Origin: Mitsuokella jalaludinii DSM 13811
GTDB taxonomy: Bacteria; Bacillota; Negativicutes; Selenomonadales; Selenomonadaceae
Reading direction: 5' to 3'
DNA length: 64,000 nt
Assembly (NCBI RefSeq): GCF_000702905.1
Contig: NZ_JNKR01000001.1
Coordinates: forward strand, 186,001 to 250,000
Below the pieces are notes generated by a model, which was given only the letters and a program-made list of their open reading frames with translations, ran no database searches and had not been told where the DNA came from. The translations under genes and the position numbers were made by a program. Position 1 is the stretch's first letter. Each line of letters begins with the position of its first letter. This document shows, piece by piece, positions 27,937 to 37,999 of this stretch.

Positions 27937-28896
27937 TCAACGGAAGTATTCATCGAGGATTTCCGCAAAATCCTCGCGCGTCACCGCCTTGTTGAAGCGG
28001 TCGCGCAGGACGGCGCCGTGCACGATGCCGCGCGTGTACCAGGTCGCATGCTTGCGCATCTCGCGCGGGCCGACGTAGTCGCCCTTGTACTTGAGCAGCA
28101 GATCGAGATGGCGCATGATGACTGCTGCGCGCTCCTGCATCGTCGGCCCCGGCAGGCGCTCGCCCGTCTCAAGGTAATGCGTGAACTGGCGGAAGATCCA
28201 GGGATTCCCCTGCGCAGCGCGGCCGATCATGACGCCGTCGCAGCCCGTGACCTCGCGGATCCTGTCGAGGTCATCAAAGGTGCGCACATCGCCATTGGCG
28301 ATGACGGGCACCTTGACGGCGCGCTTGACGGCGCCGATGATCTCCCAGTCTGCACGGCCCGTATAGAACTGCTCGCGCGTGCGGCCGTGCACAGCGATAG
28401 CATCGACGCCAGCTGCTTCCGCGAGCTTCGCTATCTCGACGACATTGACTGAGCTGTCATCCCAGCCCTTGCGCATCTTGACGGTCACGGGCATCTTGAC
28501 GGCCTTGCGGATGGCCGAGAGGATCGCGTAGGCCTTCTCGGGGTCACGCATCAGGGCCGAGCCCTCCCCGTTCTTGACAATCTTCGGTGCAGGACAGCCC
28601 ATGTTGAAGTCGAGGATGTCGGCCGTGCCGAGCGATTCGACGAAGGCAGCCGCCTCCGCCGCCATCTCCGGCGTATTGGCGAAGATCTGCATGGCCAGCG
28701 GGCGTTCCTCCGGCTCCGACTGCAGCATGGCGAGCGTGCGCTCATTGCGGAAGTGGATGCCCTGCGACGACACCATCTCAGCAAAGCAGAGCGGGCAGCC
28801 CATATCGTGCGCGATGATACGGTAGGCCGTATCCGTCACGCCGGCCATCGGCGCGAGGAATACCGGCGCCTTGAAGCTGTACTCACCGATCTTCAT
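27937..28896 (-). CDS. dusB: tRNA-dihydrouridine synthase
   Basis: Dus enzymes use FMN and NADPH to reduce uridines in tRNA. The 319-aa protein has LAPMAGVTDTAYR at the N-terminus, the catalytic cysteine in NMGCPAPKIVKNGEGSAL near residue 98, and IANGDVRTFDD and GVMIGRAAQGNPWIF in the barrel. It matches the DusB branch found beside tilS/ftsH clusters in Firmicutes. Its start lies 14 bases inside coaX, so the two are probably coupled. Confidence 0.94.
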   Translation of the reverse strand: MKIGEYSFKAPVFLAPMAGVTDTAYRIIAHDMGCPLCFAEMVSSQGIHFRNERTLAMLQSEPEERPLAMQIFANTPEMAAEAAAFVESLGTADILDFNMGCPAPKIVKNGEGSALMRDPEKAYAILSAIRKAVKMPVTVKMRKGWDDSSVNVVEIAKLAEAAGVDAIAVHGRTREQFYTGRADWEIIGAVKRAVKVPVIANGDVRTFDDLDRIREVTGCDGVMIGRAAQGNPWIFRQFTHYLETGERLPGPTMQERAAVIMRHLDLLLKYKGDYVGPREMRKHATWYTRGIVHGAVLRDRFNKAVTREDFAEILDEYFR

Positions 28897-29686
28897 GGGG
28901 ATGTCCTTTCTGGTTGCGCTCGTAGAGGACGCGCAGACCCGTGAGCGTCAGGAAGTGGTCGATCTTGTCGATCGTGGCAGATTCCTTCGAGATCATGCGC
29001 GCGAGCCCGCCCGTCGCGATGACCTTGACCTCTTCCTCCACGCCGTTCTCGCGCATCTCCCGCTTGATGCGGCGCGCGATCTCGTCAATCTGGCCGACGT
29101 AGCCGAAGATGATGCCCGCCTGCATGCCCTGGATCGTATTGCGGCAGATGATATTCTTCGGCGGCACGAGCTCGATGCGCGGCAGCTGGGCTGCGCGCTG
29201 GAAGAGCGCCTCCGAGCTCGTGCCGATGCCCGGCGCGATGACGCCGCCCAGGAAGTCGCCGTTCTTCGCCACGACATCGAAGGTCGTCGCCGTGCCGATG
29301 TCGATGACAATCAGCGGGCCACCGTACTGCTCGTAGGCGCCGACGACATTGACGATGCGGTCCGCGCCGATGGAGCGCGGGTTCTCGTAGTGGAGGCGGA
29401 TGCCCGTCTTGATGCCGGGCCCGACGATCAGCGGGCGCAGGTGGAAATAGCGCTCGCACATCTTGATGAATGGCACGACGAGCGGCGGCACGACAGATGA
29501 GATGATGATGGCATGGATGTCGGCCATCTCGATGCCCTGATAGTGGAACAGGCTGTTGATGAGCATGCCGTACTCGTCGCCCGTCTTCTGGCGGTCCGTC
29601 GAGATGCGCCAGTGTTTCTGGAGCTCCTTGCCCTCATAGGTACCCATGGCAATATTCGTGTTGCCGATATCTAGAACTAATAACAA
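28883..29686 (-). CDS. coaX: Type III pantothenate kinase
   Basis: CoaX phosphorylates pantothenate in the first step of coenzyme A synthesis and is not inhibited by CoA. The 267-aa protein has LLVLDIGNTNIAMG at the N-terminus, GADRIVNVVGAYE near residue 105, IDIGTATTFDVV near 125 and GLARMISKE at the C-terminus. The start codon is TTG with AGGAGG 8 bases upstream. In the Bacillus order coaX follows ftsH; here birA stands between them. Confidence 0.95.
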   Translation of the reverse strand: MLLVLDIGNTNIAMGTYEGKELQKHWRISTDRQKTGDEYGMLINSLFHYQGIEMADIHAIIISSVVPPLVVPFIKMCERYFHLRPLIVGPGIKTGIRLHYENPRSIGADRIVNVVGAYEQYGGPLIVIDIGTATTFDVVAKNGDFLGGVIAPGIGTSSEALFQRAAQLPRIELVPPKNIICRNTIQGMQAGIIFGYVGQIDEIARRIKREMRENGVEEEVKVIATGGLARMISKESATIDKIDHFLTLTGLRVLYERNQKGHPHEDR

Positions 29687-29715
29687 ATATAATCCTCCTG
29701 TTGTAAAAGCCTGTC

Positions 29716-30699
29716 TCAGTCCTGCTGCGGGCGGATGGAGACGTCGCCCGCGAGGACGCGTCGGCGTCCTTCTGCCGTATCGACGAGCAGAGCGCCGTCC
29801 TCGTCGATATCAACAGCCCTGCCCGTAAAGGCATCCTTGCCGCCGCGCGCATCGATGACGCGCACCATCTGCCCCAGCGTGATGCTGTAACGGCGCCACA
29901 TGGAGAAAACCTCAGCGAAGCCCTCGCGCAGGATGGAGTCGTAGAGCGCATCCATGTGCTCCAGGACGGCGCGGAAGAACGCCACGCGCGGAATCTCCTC
30001 GCCCTTCAACTGCGAGAGCGAAGTCGCCTTGTCGCGCAGGTCCTCGGGGAAATCCTCTTCGGCGATGTTGACGTTGATGCCCGTGCCGATGATGACGTAG
30101 TGGATGCGCTCCATCTCGGCGCTCATCTCGGTCAGGATGCCCACGAGCTTCCTGCCATCTGCAAGCACATCGTTCGGCCACTTGATGCCGACCTTCATGC
30201 CGAAATCCTCTGCGGCCTGCGCGACAGCGACGGCCGACAGCAGCGTACATTTCGGCGCTTCCTGCGGCAGGAAGTCGGGGCGCAGGATGACCGAGAACCA
30301 GATTCCTTTGCCCGCCGGTGAGAAGAACGAGCGCTCGAGGCGGCCGCGCCCCTTGCCCTGTTCCTCAGCGACGACGATGAGGCCGTCCGGCGCGCCCTGC
30401 TGTGCGAGCCGCTTCGCCTCGAGGTTTGTCGAATCGACGGTCGGATAGAAGCGGATCTCCCTGCCGATGCGCCTCGTGCGGAGGCCATTCTTGATTTCTT
30501 CCGGGCGAAGCGTGTCCGGCGCACTCTGCAGGGAATAGCCGCTGCGCGAGTGGCTGACGATGTCATAGCCATCGCGGCGCAGCTCCTGGATGTGCTTCCA
30601 GACCGCCGTGCGCGAAACGCCCAGGCGCTTCGCCATCTCCTCACCAGAAAGGTAGGAATCGCCTGCTTCTCTGAGCAAGTCTAATATCTTTGAGCGCAA
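29716..30699 (-). CDS. birA: Biotin protein ligase and transcription repressor BirA
   Basis: BirA activates biotin and attaches it to acetyl-CoA carboxylase; the two-domain form also represses biotin genes. The 327-aa protein has an N-terminal winged helix (GEEMAKRLGVSRTAVWKHIQ) and the ligase domain with QGKGRGRLERSFFSP and KWPNDVLADGRKLVGIL. TTG at 30699 is chosen because GGAGG lies 8 bases upstream; GTG at 30708 would overlap that site. It opens the birA-coaX-dusB-M18 run. Confidence 0.93.
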   Translation of the reverse strand: MRSKILDLLREAGDSYLSGEEMAKRLGVSRTAVWKHIQELRRDGYDIVSHSRSGYSLQSAPDTLRPEEIKNGLRTRRIGREIRFYPTVDSTNLEAKRLAQQGAPDGLIVVAEEQGKGRGRLERSFFSPAGKGIWFSVILRPDFLPQEAPKCTLLSAVAVAQAAEDFGMKVGIKWPNDVLADGRKLVGILTEMSAEMERIHYVIIGTGINVNIAEEDFPEDLRDKATSLSQLKGEEIPRVAFFRAVLEHMDALYDSILREGFAEVFSMWRRYSITLGQMVRVIDARGGKDAFTGRAVDIDEDGALLVDTAEGRRRVLAGDVSIRPQQD

Positions 30700-30751
30700 A
30701 AACGCCACCTCCTCATTGTAACACCACTATATTATACACCGTAGCGGGGTA

Positions 30752-30790
30752 TAAAAAAAGCAGGGATTCTCTTGCGAGAACAGCCCTGCT
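30752..30790 (-). terminator. Terminator of ftsH
   Basis: Nested stem: outer AGCAGGG with CCCTGCT and inner TTCTC with GAGAA, followed by seven T residues. Confidence 0.9.
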
Positions 30791-30804
30791 TTTGCTGCAT
30801 CTTC

Positions 30805-32793
30805 TTATTTGTCGTAATGCGTGACGTTGAATTTCGGTTCGGCTTCCTTCTCGTGTTCCTCTTCCGATTCCTTCTCCGTCTCTTTTGCCACTGCCTCAGG
30901 CTTCTCTGCCTGCTCTACGGGCAGCGGCGTCACGGCCGGCGTGCCGGACTGCGGCTTGTCGTCCTCGTCCTTGTCGTCCGGATCGGTGATGCTTCCCGTC
31001 GTCAGGAGCTCTTCGAGTTCCTTGGCCGTCAGTGTCTCGCGCTCCATAAGCGCCTGCGCGATGAGCTCGAGCTTGTCGCGGTTCTCCGTGATGATCTTGC
31101 GGCAAGCTTCGTACGCCTCTTCCATGTACTTGCGGACTTCCTTGTCGATCTCGCTGGCCACTTCTTCCGAGTAGTTGCGCTGATGGTTGATGTCACGGCC
31201 GAGGAATACCTGATGGTTCTGGCTCTCGCCGTAGGCGACAGGTCCGAGCACATCGCTCATGCCGTACTGCATGATCATGCTGCGCACGATGCGCGATGCC
31301 TGCTGGATATCCTGCGAAGCGCCCGTGGAGATCTCCTTGAGCACGACTTCTTCCGCGACGCGGCCGCCCATCGCGACCTTGAGGCGGTCGAGGAGCTCGG
31401 AGCGCGTTGCGTAGTTGCGGTCTTCCTTCGGCAGCATCAGCGTGTAGCCGCCTGCGCGGCCGCGCGGGATGATCGTGACCTTGTGGACAGGATCGGCGTG
31501 CTTGAGCATCATGCCGACGAGCGTATGGCCGCCCTCATGGTATGCCGTCAGGCGCTTCTCTTCTTCGCTCATGACGTGCGACTTGCGCTCCGGACCTGCG
31601 ATGACGCGCTCGATGGCTTCTTCCATCTCCGTCATGCCGACCTTGTGCTTTTCGCGGCGGGCGGCGAGCAGTGCCGCCTCATTGACGAGGTTCGAGAGGT
31701 CCGCACCCGTAAAGCCCGGCGTGCGGCGCGCGATGATATCGAGGTCGACATCCTTTGCCATCGGCTTGCCCTTCGTGTGGACCTTGAGGATGGCCAGACG
31801 GCCGCGCACATCGGGCTTATCGACGACAATCTGGCGGTCGAAGCGGCCCGGGCGCAGGAGCGCCGGGTCGAGGATATCCGGGCGGTTCGTCGCCGCGATG
31901 ATGATGATGCCCTCGTTGGCCGCAAAGCCGTCCATCTCGACGAGCAGCTGATTGAGCGTCTGCTCGCGCTCATCGTGGCCGCCACCGACGCCAGCGCCGC
32001 GCTGGCGTCCAACTGCATCGATCTCATCGATGAAGACGATGCACGGCGCATTCTTCTTCGCCTGCTCGAAGAGGTCGCGGACACGCGAAGCGCCGACACC
32101 GACGAACATCTCGACGAAGTCCGAGCCCGAAATCGAGAAGAACGGTACACCCGCCTCGCCTGCGACAGCGCGTGCAAGCAGCGTCTTACCGGTGCCCGGA
32201 GGGCCGAAGAGCAGGACGCCCTTCGGGATGCGGGCGCCAAGCTCGTTGAACTTCTTCGGGTGCTTGAGGAACTCGACGACTTCTTCGAGCTCCTGCTTCG
32301 CCTCATCCGCACCGGCGACATCGCGGAACGTGACCTTGATCTTGTCGGCGCCGCTCATGCGCGCGCGGCTCTTGCCGAACGACATGACGCGTCCGCCACC
32401 GCCCTGCGTCTGCTGCATGATGAAGAACCAGACGCCGATGAGCAGCAGGATGGGGATGACAGACGAGAACATCTGCGACCACCAGGGCGGCTCCGGCGGA
32501 TTCTCCGCCGCGATGTCGATCCCCTTCGCCGAGAGCTTCTGGTAGAGGTCCGGGTCATTATTCGGGGCATCCGGCGTGATGGTCGTGAACTCCGTGCCAT
32601 CTGCGAGCGTGCCGTGGATCGTGTTCTGGATGATCACGACCTTCGACACATCGCCCTTGTCTACCTGCTGCAGGAACTGCGTGTACTCCACTTCCTGGCG
32701 GTTCGTGTTCTTCGTCGAGAAGTAGTCGATGACGGAGATTGCCACCAGGATGATGAGCAGATAGAACCCTACATTGCGTAGAAACTTATTCAA
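30805..32793 (-). CDS. ftsH: ATP-dependent zinc metalloprotease FtsH
   Basis: FtsH is the membrane AAA+ protease for misfolded membrane proteins and regulators. The 662-aa protein has membrane helices at about 8-25 and 108-127, Walker A GPPGTGKT near 198, Walker [10 protein letters not shown], the second region of homology, and the zinc site HEGGH near 420. The C-terminal ~60 residues are highly charged ([11 protein letters not shown]). The start is TTG, with AGGAGG 8 bases upstream. hpt lies 50 bases upstream. Confidence 0.97.
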   Translation of the reverse strand: MNKFLRNVGFYLLIILVAISVIDYFSTKNTNRQEVEYTQFLQQVDKGDVSKVVIIQNTIHGTLADGTEFTTITPDAPNNDPDLYQKLSAKGIDIAAENPPEPPWWSQMFSSVIPILLLIGVWFFIMQQTQGGGGRVMSFGKSRARMSGADKIKVTFRDVAGADEAKQELEEVVEFLKHPKKFNELGARIPKGVLLFGPPGTGKTLLARAVAGEAGVPFFSISGSDFVEMFVGVGASRVRDLFEQAKKNAPCIVFIDEIDAVGRQRGAGVGGGHDEREQTLNQLLVEMDGFAANEGIIIIAATNRPDILDPALLRPGRFDRQIVVDKPDVRGRLAILKVHTKGKPMAKDVDLDIIARRTPGFTGADLSNLVNEAALLAARREKHKVGMTEMEEAIERVIAGPERKSHVMSEEEKRLTAYHEGGHTLVGMMLKHADPVHKVTIIPRGRAGGYTLMLPKEDRNYATRSELLDRLKVAMGGRVAEEVVLKEISTGASQDIQQASRIVRSMIMQYGMSDVLGPVAYGESQNHQVFLGRDINHQRNYSEEVASEIDKEVRKYMEEAYEACRKIITENRDKLELIAQALMERETLTAKELEELLTTGSITDPDDKDEDDKPQSGTPAVTPLPVEQAEKPEAVAKETEKESEEEHEKEAEPKFNVTHYDK

Positions 32794-32843
32794 TCCATTG
32801 TCCTCCTTTGTCTCAGAGCTTTTGCTCCAGGAGCAGCTGGCCC

Positions 32844-33398
32844 TTATTCGTAGATCTCAGGCTTGAGCACACCGATGTACGGCAGATTGCGGTATTTCTC
32901 CGCATAATCGAGGCCATAGCCTACGAGGAATTCGTCGGGGACCGTATAACCGCAGTAGTCGATGTTCACATCGACCGTGCGGCGCGACGGCTTCGAGAGC
33001 AGCGAGCAGAGCTTGACGCTCTTCGGCTTGCGCTCGCGGAAATACTTCATGAGGTAATTCATCGTCGTGCCCGAATCGATGATATCTTCGATGATGATCA
33101 GGTGTTTTCCTTCTACATCGTAATCGAGATCCTTGAGGATCTTCACCGAGCCGCTCGACTCCGTGCCGTTGCCGTAGCTCGAAGCGATCATGAAGTCGAA
33201 ATGGACCGGCAGATTGATGTTGCGCACGAGGTCCGTGTAGAAGACGACGGCGCCCTTGAGGATGCCGACGCAGTAGATCGTCTCCTTCACGTCCTTGTAA
33301 TCTTCCGTGATCTCTTTGCCGAGCTCTGCGATGCGCTTCTTGAGCTCCTCTTCCGAGAAGACGACTTTCTCGATATCCGCATTCATGTCTTTAGTCAT
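32844..33398 (-). CDS. hpt: Hypoxanthine phosphoribosyltransferase
   Basis: Hpt salvages hypoxanthine and guanine to IMP and GMP using PRPP. The 184-aa protein carries the PRPP-binding loop [17 protein letters not shown] near residue 102 and [23 protein letters not shown] near the end, split over two segments. Its start lies 8 bases inside tilS, the same order as Bacillus tilS-hprT-ftsH. Confidence 0.96.
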   Translation of the reverse strand: MTKDMNADIEKVVFSEEELKKRIAELGKEITEDYKDVKETIYCVGILKGAVVFYTDLVRNINLPVHFDFMIASSYGNGTESSGSVKILKDLDYDVEGKHLIIIEDIIDSGTTMNYLMKYFRERKPKSVKLCSLLSKPSRRTVDVNIDYCGYTVPDEFLVGYGLDYAEKYRNLPYIGVLKPEIYE

Positions 33399-34791
33399 TT
33401 GTGTGCCTCTTTTCTTTTATTTGGAAATACAGGATTCTCTTTGTTCGGTCGTTGACCGGGTAATGGCTCGTGCGCCGCCTGCCTGCGATCCAGAGGATCT
33501 CCTGGCCGTTCGCCAGCAGCAGCAGCCGGCTGCGCTCTTCGCGCGGGACCTTGTCGTCGATGAGGACGTCCTTGAGTTTCTTGCGCCCAGCAGGAAGCTC
33601 GATGAAGTCGCCGGGCCGCCGGTAGCGGAAGACGAGCGGGCCGCGCGCGAGGACGTCGGCATCGAGGTAGAAGGCGCCGGGCCCGGCAGGTACAGGCCGC
33701 TCCCGGCAGAACTCCGCCTCGATGACGAGGCTGCCCGCTTCGGTCACGCCCGGTATCTCCGGCCGGACGGCAAGGTCCGCCGGCGTCTCCGAGACCTCCT
33801 CGGAGGATTGCCGCAGGAAGAGCCTGTCGTACGAGAAGCAGGCCCGATACCCGCCGGAAAGTGCCAGCACCTTGCCGGTCGGCCGCTCAGAGATCGCCAG
33901 CTGGCGCAGCTCTTCCACATGGATGAAGCTGAGGTCCCTGCCGCTCCCCGCCGCCTCCCGATAGAGGCGGCGCAGCGCGCGGCGCTGCATGGCCGGATGC
34001 TGGCGGCGCAGCGAGGCGAGCACGATCTTGCGCTGTCCCTCTTCCTCGCGCGTCAGATAGGGCCAGATTGCATCGAGTTGCTGCTCGAGGTAATCGCAGT
34101 CGGCGCGTGCGAGCTCAGCGAGCTGGCAGAGCGCACGCGCGACTTCTGGATTGCATGACTGCTGCAGGTACGGTAGCACCTTGAGGCGCAACACGTTGCG
34201 CGTGCAATCAGGGAGATCGTTCGTCGCATCGTGGCGCGGCTCAAGGCCGCGCGCCCCGCAGTAAGCGAGGATCTCCGCGCGCCGCGCAAAGAGCAGCGGG
34301 CGGATCTTCTTTCCCTCGCGCGGCTTCATGGCAGAGAGGCCGTCGAGCCCCGTGCCGCGCAGGATGCGCATGAGCACCGTCTCGGCCTGGTCATCGGCGT
34401 GATGAGCCGTCGCGAGGACATCCGCGCCGACGCGCGCCATCGTCTGCCAAAAGAACGCGTAGCGCAGTTCGCGCGCCGCAAGCTCGAGCGACTTGCCCTG
34501 TGCGCGCGCAGCAGAGGGCACATCACCGTGCCCGATGAAGCAGGGCACGCCGCGCTCCTTGCAGAACGCGGCGACAAATGATGCATCGCCTTCCGATGAG
34601 GCGCCGCGTATGCCGTGCTCGAAGTGCGCCACAGTCAGGGCGAGGCGAAGACGCCCGCGCAGCCGCAGCAAGATGTCGAGCAGGGCCAGGGAGTCCGGCC
34701 CGCCGGAGCAGGCCACGAGCACGTGCATGCCGCGGTGCAGGAGTCCCTGCGCCCTGGCGTAGCGCAATGCTTCTTCAATCATAAAGCCCAT
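33391..34791 (-). CDS. tilS: tRNA(Ile)-lysidine synthetase
   Basis: TilS converts C34 of tRNA-Ile(CAU) to lysidine, which is essential for AUA decoding. The 466-aa protein has the PP-loop motif [13 protein letters not shown] near residue 27, [28 protein letters not shown] near residue 130, and the TilS C-terminal domain with [20 protein letters not shown] split. Starts at 34791 (GAAGG 11 bases upstream) or 34782 are possible; longer ones lie in the preceding terminator. Confidence 0.94.
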   Translation of the reverse strand: MGFMIEEALRYARAQGLLHRGMHVLVACSGGPDSLALLDILLRLRGRLRLALTVAHFEHGIRGASSEGDASFVAAFCKERGVPCFIGHGDVPSAARAQGKSLELAARELRYAFFWQTMARVGADVLATAHHADDQAETVLMRILRGTGLDGLSAMKPREGKKIRPLLFARRAEILAYCGARGLEPRHDATNDLPDCTRNVLRLKVLPYLQQSCNPEVARALCQLAELARADCDYLEQQLDAIWPYLTREEEGQRKIVLASLRRQHPAMQRRALRRLYREAAGSGRDLSFIHVEELRQLAISERPTGKVLALSGGYRACFSYDRLFLRQSSEEVSETPADLAVRPEIPGVTEAGSLVIEAEFCRERPVPAGPGAFYLDADVLARGPLVFRYRRPGDFIELPAGRKKLKDVLIDDKVPREERSRLLLLANGQEILWIAGRRRTSHYPVNDRTKRILYFQIKEKRHTND

Positions 34792-34817
34792 AGAGCCATC
34801 TGCCTTCAACATAAAGA

Positions 34818-34843
34818 ACAAAAGCACCCCGTCAAGAGTGCTT
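34818..34843 (-). terminator. Short terminator-like hairpin between the S1 gene and tilS
   Basis: Six-bp stem AAGCAC with GTGCTT, then TTTTG on the minus strand, about 27 bases before the tilS start. It is weak and may only reduce read-through. Confidence 0.6.
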
Positions 34844-34865
34844 GTATCATTCCGATTTCAGATGA

Positions 34866-35324
34866 TCAATCCGAGCGGCGGGAGCCACGGCCTCCGCGCT
34901 TCGAATCCGTCTTGCGGCGCAGGTCCGTCAGGCGCTCGTCACTGTCCTTGAGGAACTTCGAGAGCTTGTCTTCAAACGAGGCCGTGGAATTGCTGTAGCG
35001 GCCACCGCGGCGGAAATCCCGCGGTCCGCGGCTCTGGCGCTGCGGGCGGAAGGAAGAATTCCCTGCCGGAGCCTGTGCTTCTGGCTTCTTCTCCTGAAGC
35101 TGCTTGATGGAAAGGGCAATCTTGCCGCGATCATCGATGCTCAATACCTTAACCTTCACCTTGTCATGTTCGGAGAGGAAATCGTGGACATCCTTGACAT
35201 AGACATCCGCTACCTCAGAGATATGGATGAGACCCGTCTTGCCTTCCGGCAATTCTACGAAAGCACCGAAATTCGTGATGCCCGTGACAACACCCTCAAC
35301 TACATTGCCAACTTCAATGGACAA
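34866..35324 (-). CDS. S1 RNA-binding domain protein (YabR-like)
   Basis: The 152-aa protein has one S1 domain at residues 1-75 (GNVVEGVVTGITNFGAFVEL; GKTGLIHISEVADVYVKDV) and a basic Arg/Gly/Ser tail with RGPRDFRRGGRYS. YabR-like proteins follow divIC in Bacillus and bind RNA, with no firm assigned function. TTG starts the gene with AGGAGG 10 bases upstream. A strong promoter lies just before it. Confidence 0.88.
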   Translation of the reverse strand: MSIEVGNVVEGVVTGITNFGAFVELPEGKTGLIHISEVADVYVKDVHDFLSEHDKVKVKVLSIDDRGKIALSIKQLQEKKPEAQAPAGNSSFRPQRQSRGPRDFRRGGRYSNSTASFEDKLSKFLKDSDERLTDLRRKTDSKRGGRGSRRSD

Positions 35325-35367
35325 ATTAATTCTTCCTCCTTAAGTCGTGATGGAAAATACACGCTTT

Positions 35368-35397
35368 ATTATAACCTTGCGCGCTCAGCAGTGTCAA
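35368..35397 (-). promoter_or_regulatory. Promoter of the S1 RNA-binding protein gene
   Basis: TTGACA and TATAAT with an 18-base spacer, in the gap between divIC and the S1 gene. Confidence 0.8.
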
Positions 35398-35416
35398 GGA
35401 AAGAACGCGATTTCAG

Positions 35417-35722
35417 TCAGCGCGAGCCTACGGATTTCCCTGAGCTGTACGGCAGTTCTCCCCTGCGCGTCATGCCGAGCTCCTCGCGCGCGATCTTCTC
35501 GATGTAATCAAGGCGGTTGAGGTCATCCTTCTCCTTGACGAGGCGCTCGTGCTCAGCCCTTGCCGTCGCGAGGCGCTCCTCTGCCGCAGCCTGATCGGCG
35601 CTGACCTGGTTCAGGTAGATCTGCTGCTTGACGAGGATCACGGCAAAATAACCGATGATGATGACTAAGAGGATCGTGAACCAGTTGAAGAGACCCTTCC
35701 TCTGCTTTATCCTTTGCTTCAT
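35417..35722 (-). CDS. divIC: Septum formation initiator DivIC/FtsB family protein
   Basis: DivIC is a bitopic component of the divisome that works with FtsL and DivIB to activate septal synthesis. The 101-aa protein has a short basic cytoplasmic N-terminus, a membrane helix (about residues 13-31), and a coiled coil (about 38-68, AAAEERLATARAEHERLVKE). ATG follows GAAGGAG. It lies 4 bases after the glycosyltransferase stop. Confidence 0.88.
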   Translation of the reverse strand: MKQRIKQRKGLFNWFTILLVIIIGYFAVILVKQQIYLNQVSADQAAAEERLATARAEHERLVKEKDDLNRLDYIEKIAREELGMTRRGELPYSSGKSVGSR

Positions 35723-35726
35723 GAAA

Positions 35727-36848
35727 TCAACTCCTTCTCAACAGCAAATCCTTCAGATCTTCGGCAATGGACGGCGCGGCATCGGGGCGCGCACAAGAAA
35801 CGGCGGCCCGGCTCATCGCAGCGAGTGAATCGCCGTCCAGGAGTTTCCGGACAGACCGCGCGAGGTCCTCGCGCGGATGGAGCCAGACAGCCGCCCCGTG
35901 CTGCGTCGCATAGATGGCGTTCTCCGTCTCAGGCCCCGGGATGGGATCGTGCAGCAGCATCGGCAGGCCGAGCACGAACGCCTCGCTGATGGTCAGCGCC
36001 CCAGGCTTCGTGATCAAGAGGTCAGCCGCCCGCATGAGGAAGTGTACCTGATCCGTGTAACCCCAGACGAGCACCTGATGATGCGAGGCGTCCGCCATGT
36101 CCTGCACGCGCTCCATCAGACGTTGATTGCGCCCGGCCACGACGAGGATGGTCAGGCGCGCTTCGATCTCCTCGAGGTCGCGCAAGTTCGACTCGATGCC
36201 GCCGAGGCCGAGGCCGCCGCCCATCAAGAGGACGGCTGGCTGCCCCTCCGGTATAGCCAGCGCGCGCCGCACAGTGGCTTTGTCCTTCATCTCCTGCAGG
36301 ACACTCGCGACAGGGATGCCGGGCACCTCGAGCGTATTGACGGCAAAGCCATGGCTGATCATGCCCATGCGCATCTCCTCCGTCGCCATGTAGTAGCGAT
36401 CAACGGCCGGATAGAGCCAGATCTGGTGCAGGGAATAGTCCGTCATGACTGTCGCGAGCCGGTATGATTCCTGCTGGCGGCGGCGCAGGAGAGAAGCCGC
36501 TCCCTCAGGGAACGGGTGCGTGCAGAGCACGAGGTCCGGCTCGTAGCGGCGCACGAGCCGCTTCATGACCGGCATCATAATCCAGGCAAAGGCGTTCTGG
36601 ACGAGCGTGCCGCCCGAGGAACCGCCCGAGAGCTTGTAGAAAACGTCGTAGAGGTTCGGCACGAAGGCCAGCATCGCCAGGTAGAATTCCTTCATGAACC
36701 AGTGGATGCGCGAGATGCGGCGCGCCATGAAGTCGACCGTCGTGATCTCGGCATCGGGCAGCAGGCGGCGCAGTTCCGTCTCGATGGCCTCGGCCGCCTT
36801 GATGTGCCCCGAACCAATCGAGGCCGTGAGTATCAGTATCTTATGCAT
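35727..36848 (-). CDS. GT28-family glycosyltransferase (MGDG synthase/UgtP-like)
   Basis: The 373-aa protein has the MGDG_synth N-terminal domain (ILTASIGSGHIKAAEAIE; LYDVFYKLSGG) and a GT28 C-terminal domain with LLMGGGLGLGGIES and DLLITKPGALTISEAFVLGLP. Such enzymes transfer a UDP-sugar, usually to diacylglycerol, to make glycolipids at the inner membrane. The substrate cannot be read. It overlaps the SDR stop by one base, so it belongs to the SDR-GT-divIC run. Confidence 0.87.
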   Translation of the reverse strand: MHKILILTASIGSGHIKAAEAIETELRRLLPDAEITTVDFMARRISRIHWFMKEFYLAMLAFVPNLYDVFYKLSGGSSGGTLVQNAFAWIMMPVMKRLVRRYEPDLVLCTHPFPEGAASLLRRRQQESYRLATVMTDYSLHQIWLYPAVDRYYMATEEMRMGMISHGFAVNTLEVPGIPVASVLQEMKDKATVRRALAIPEGQPAVLLMGGGLGLGGIESNLRDLEEIEARLTILVVAGRNQRLMERVQDMADASHHQVLVWGYTDQVHFLMRAADLLITKPGALTISEAFVLGLPMLLHDPIPGPETENAIYATQHGAAVWLHPREDLARSVRKLLDGDSLAAMSRAAVSCARPDAAPSIAEDLKDLLLRRS

Positions 36849-37615
36849 CAGGCAGTCAGGCCTCCGTCAATCCCGTAGATGGCGCCCGTCACGAAAGACG
36901 CGCGCGCCGAGGCGAGGAAGACGATGAGTGAAGCCGCTTCCTGCGCCGTGCCGATGCGGCCGAGCGGATAGACAGCAGCCATCTCCCTGAGGTTCGCTTC
37001 ACGCCTTTCCCCCGTACCGAGCTGCGCCTCTGTCAGAGGCGTCATGATGTCGCCCGGTGCGATGGCATTGACGCGCACGCCGAAGGCGGCCACCTCGAGT
37101 GCGAGCGCGCGCGTGAAGAGCACGACAGCGCCTTTGCTCGCGCAGTAAGCCGTACAGAAGTAGTTGCCGTGGACACCTGCGTCAGACGACACGTTGACGA
37201 CAGCGCCGCGAGCGGCCTTGAGCGCAGGCAGAGCGGCCTTCGTCATGTGGAAGACGCCCTTGACATTGCAGGCGAGGATATCGTCGAGTTCCTCTTCCCC
37301 GAGGTCTTCAAGCGCCCCTTCCCGATAGATGCCCGCCGAATTGACGAGCACATCGAGGCGGCCAAAGTGCGCCACCGTCCCTTTGACCACGCGGCCGCAG
37401 TCCTCGACGCTCTTCACATCCCCCTGCAGGAAGCAGATTCGCTCTGCCCCGGCCTCCTGCGCGAGGCGTGCCGCTGCCTCACGGCCGCGCTCCTCGGAGC
37501 GCCCCATCAGGCAGACACTGGCACCTTCCTGCAGGAATTCACGCGCCGCTTCCAGTCCGATGCCGGAAGTGCCGCCCGTGAGCAGGACAACCTTTGACGA
37601 TAAACCGAGATCCAA
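36848..37615 (-). CDS. Short-chain dehydrogenase/reductase
   Basis: The 255-aa Rossmann enzyme has the cofactor motif TGGTSGIGLEAAREF near residue 14, NSAGIY, the serine in VNVSSDAG, and the catalytic YCASK near 157. It is a classical NAD(P)-dependent SDR, with substrate unknown. The TTG start at 37615 has GGAGGG 6 bases upstream; the in-frame extension to 37675 runs through the hup terminator. Linkage with the glycosyltransferase and divIC suggests envelope lipid or sugar chemistry, which is inference. Confidence 0.87.
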   Translation of the reverse strand: MDLGLSSKVVLLTGGTSGIGLEAAREFLQEGASVCLMGRSEERGREAAARLAQEAGAERICFLQGDVKSVEDCGRVVKGTVAHFGRLDVLVNSAGIYREGALEDLGEEELDDILACNVKGVFHMTKAALPALKAARGAVVNVSSDAGVHGNYFCTAYCASKGAVVLFTRALALEVAAFGVRVNAIAPGDIMTPLTEAQLGTGERREANLREMAAVYPLGRIGTAQEAASLIVFLASARASFVTGAIYGIDGGLTA

Positions 37616-37631
37616 GCCTATCCCTCCAATA

Positions 37632-37664
37632 CAAGAAGAAGCCGGGCTCCCGAAGGAACCCAGC
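37632..37664 (-). terminator. Terminator of hup
   Basis: Stem GCTGGGTTCC with GGAGCCCGGC (two G-U), tetraloop TTCG, then TTCTTCTTG. It ends only 17 bases before the SDR start. Confidence 0.8.
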
Positions 37665-37683
37665 CTCTCGTACACAAGCCAGA

Positions 37684-37959
37684 TTATGCGTTAACCGCAT
37701 CTTTCAGGGCCTTGCCAGCCTTGAACACCGGATTCTTCGAAGCCGGGATCTGGATCGTCTCGTTCGTGCGCGGGTTGCGGCCTGCGCGAGCAGAACGCTC
37801 CTTGACTTCAAACGTACCGAAGCCAATCACCTGTACTTTATCGCCCTCAACCATAGCCTGCTGGATGCTATCGAAGATAGCGACCACAGCCTTCTCTGCG
37901 TCTTTCTTCGTCAGACCTGCTTTTTCAGCAACGCTAGCTATCAATTCAGCTTTATTCAC
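37684..37959 (-). CDS. hup: DNA-binding protein HU
   Basis: HU bends and compacts DNA. The 91-aa protein is a full-length family member: [20 protein letters not shown] at the start, [20 protein letters not shown] and the DNA-inserting proline in the beta-arm, [17 protein letters not shown] at the end. The start codon is GTG with AAGGAGG upstream. It has its own promoter and a structured leader. Confidence 0.97.
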   Translation of the reverse strand: MNKAELIASVAEKAGLTKKDAEKAVVAIFDSIQQAMVEGDKVQVIGFGTFEVKERSARAGRNPRTNETIQIPASKNPVFKAGKALKDAVNA

Positions 37960-37999
37960 GATTGTAGCCTCCTTAAATAATGGTTTTGCTTATGTGACA

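Noticed and set aside
34808-34835. Promoter for tilS inside the S1 terminator (TTGACG, 16 bases, TATGTT)
   Set aside because: The start of transcription would fall after the ribosome site of tilS, so it would not give a usable message.
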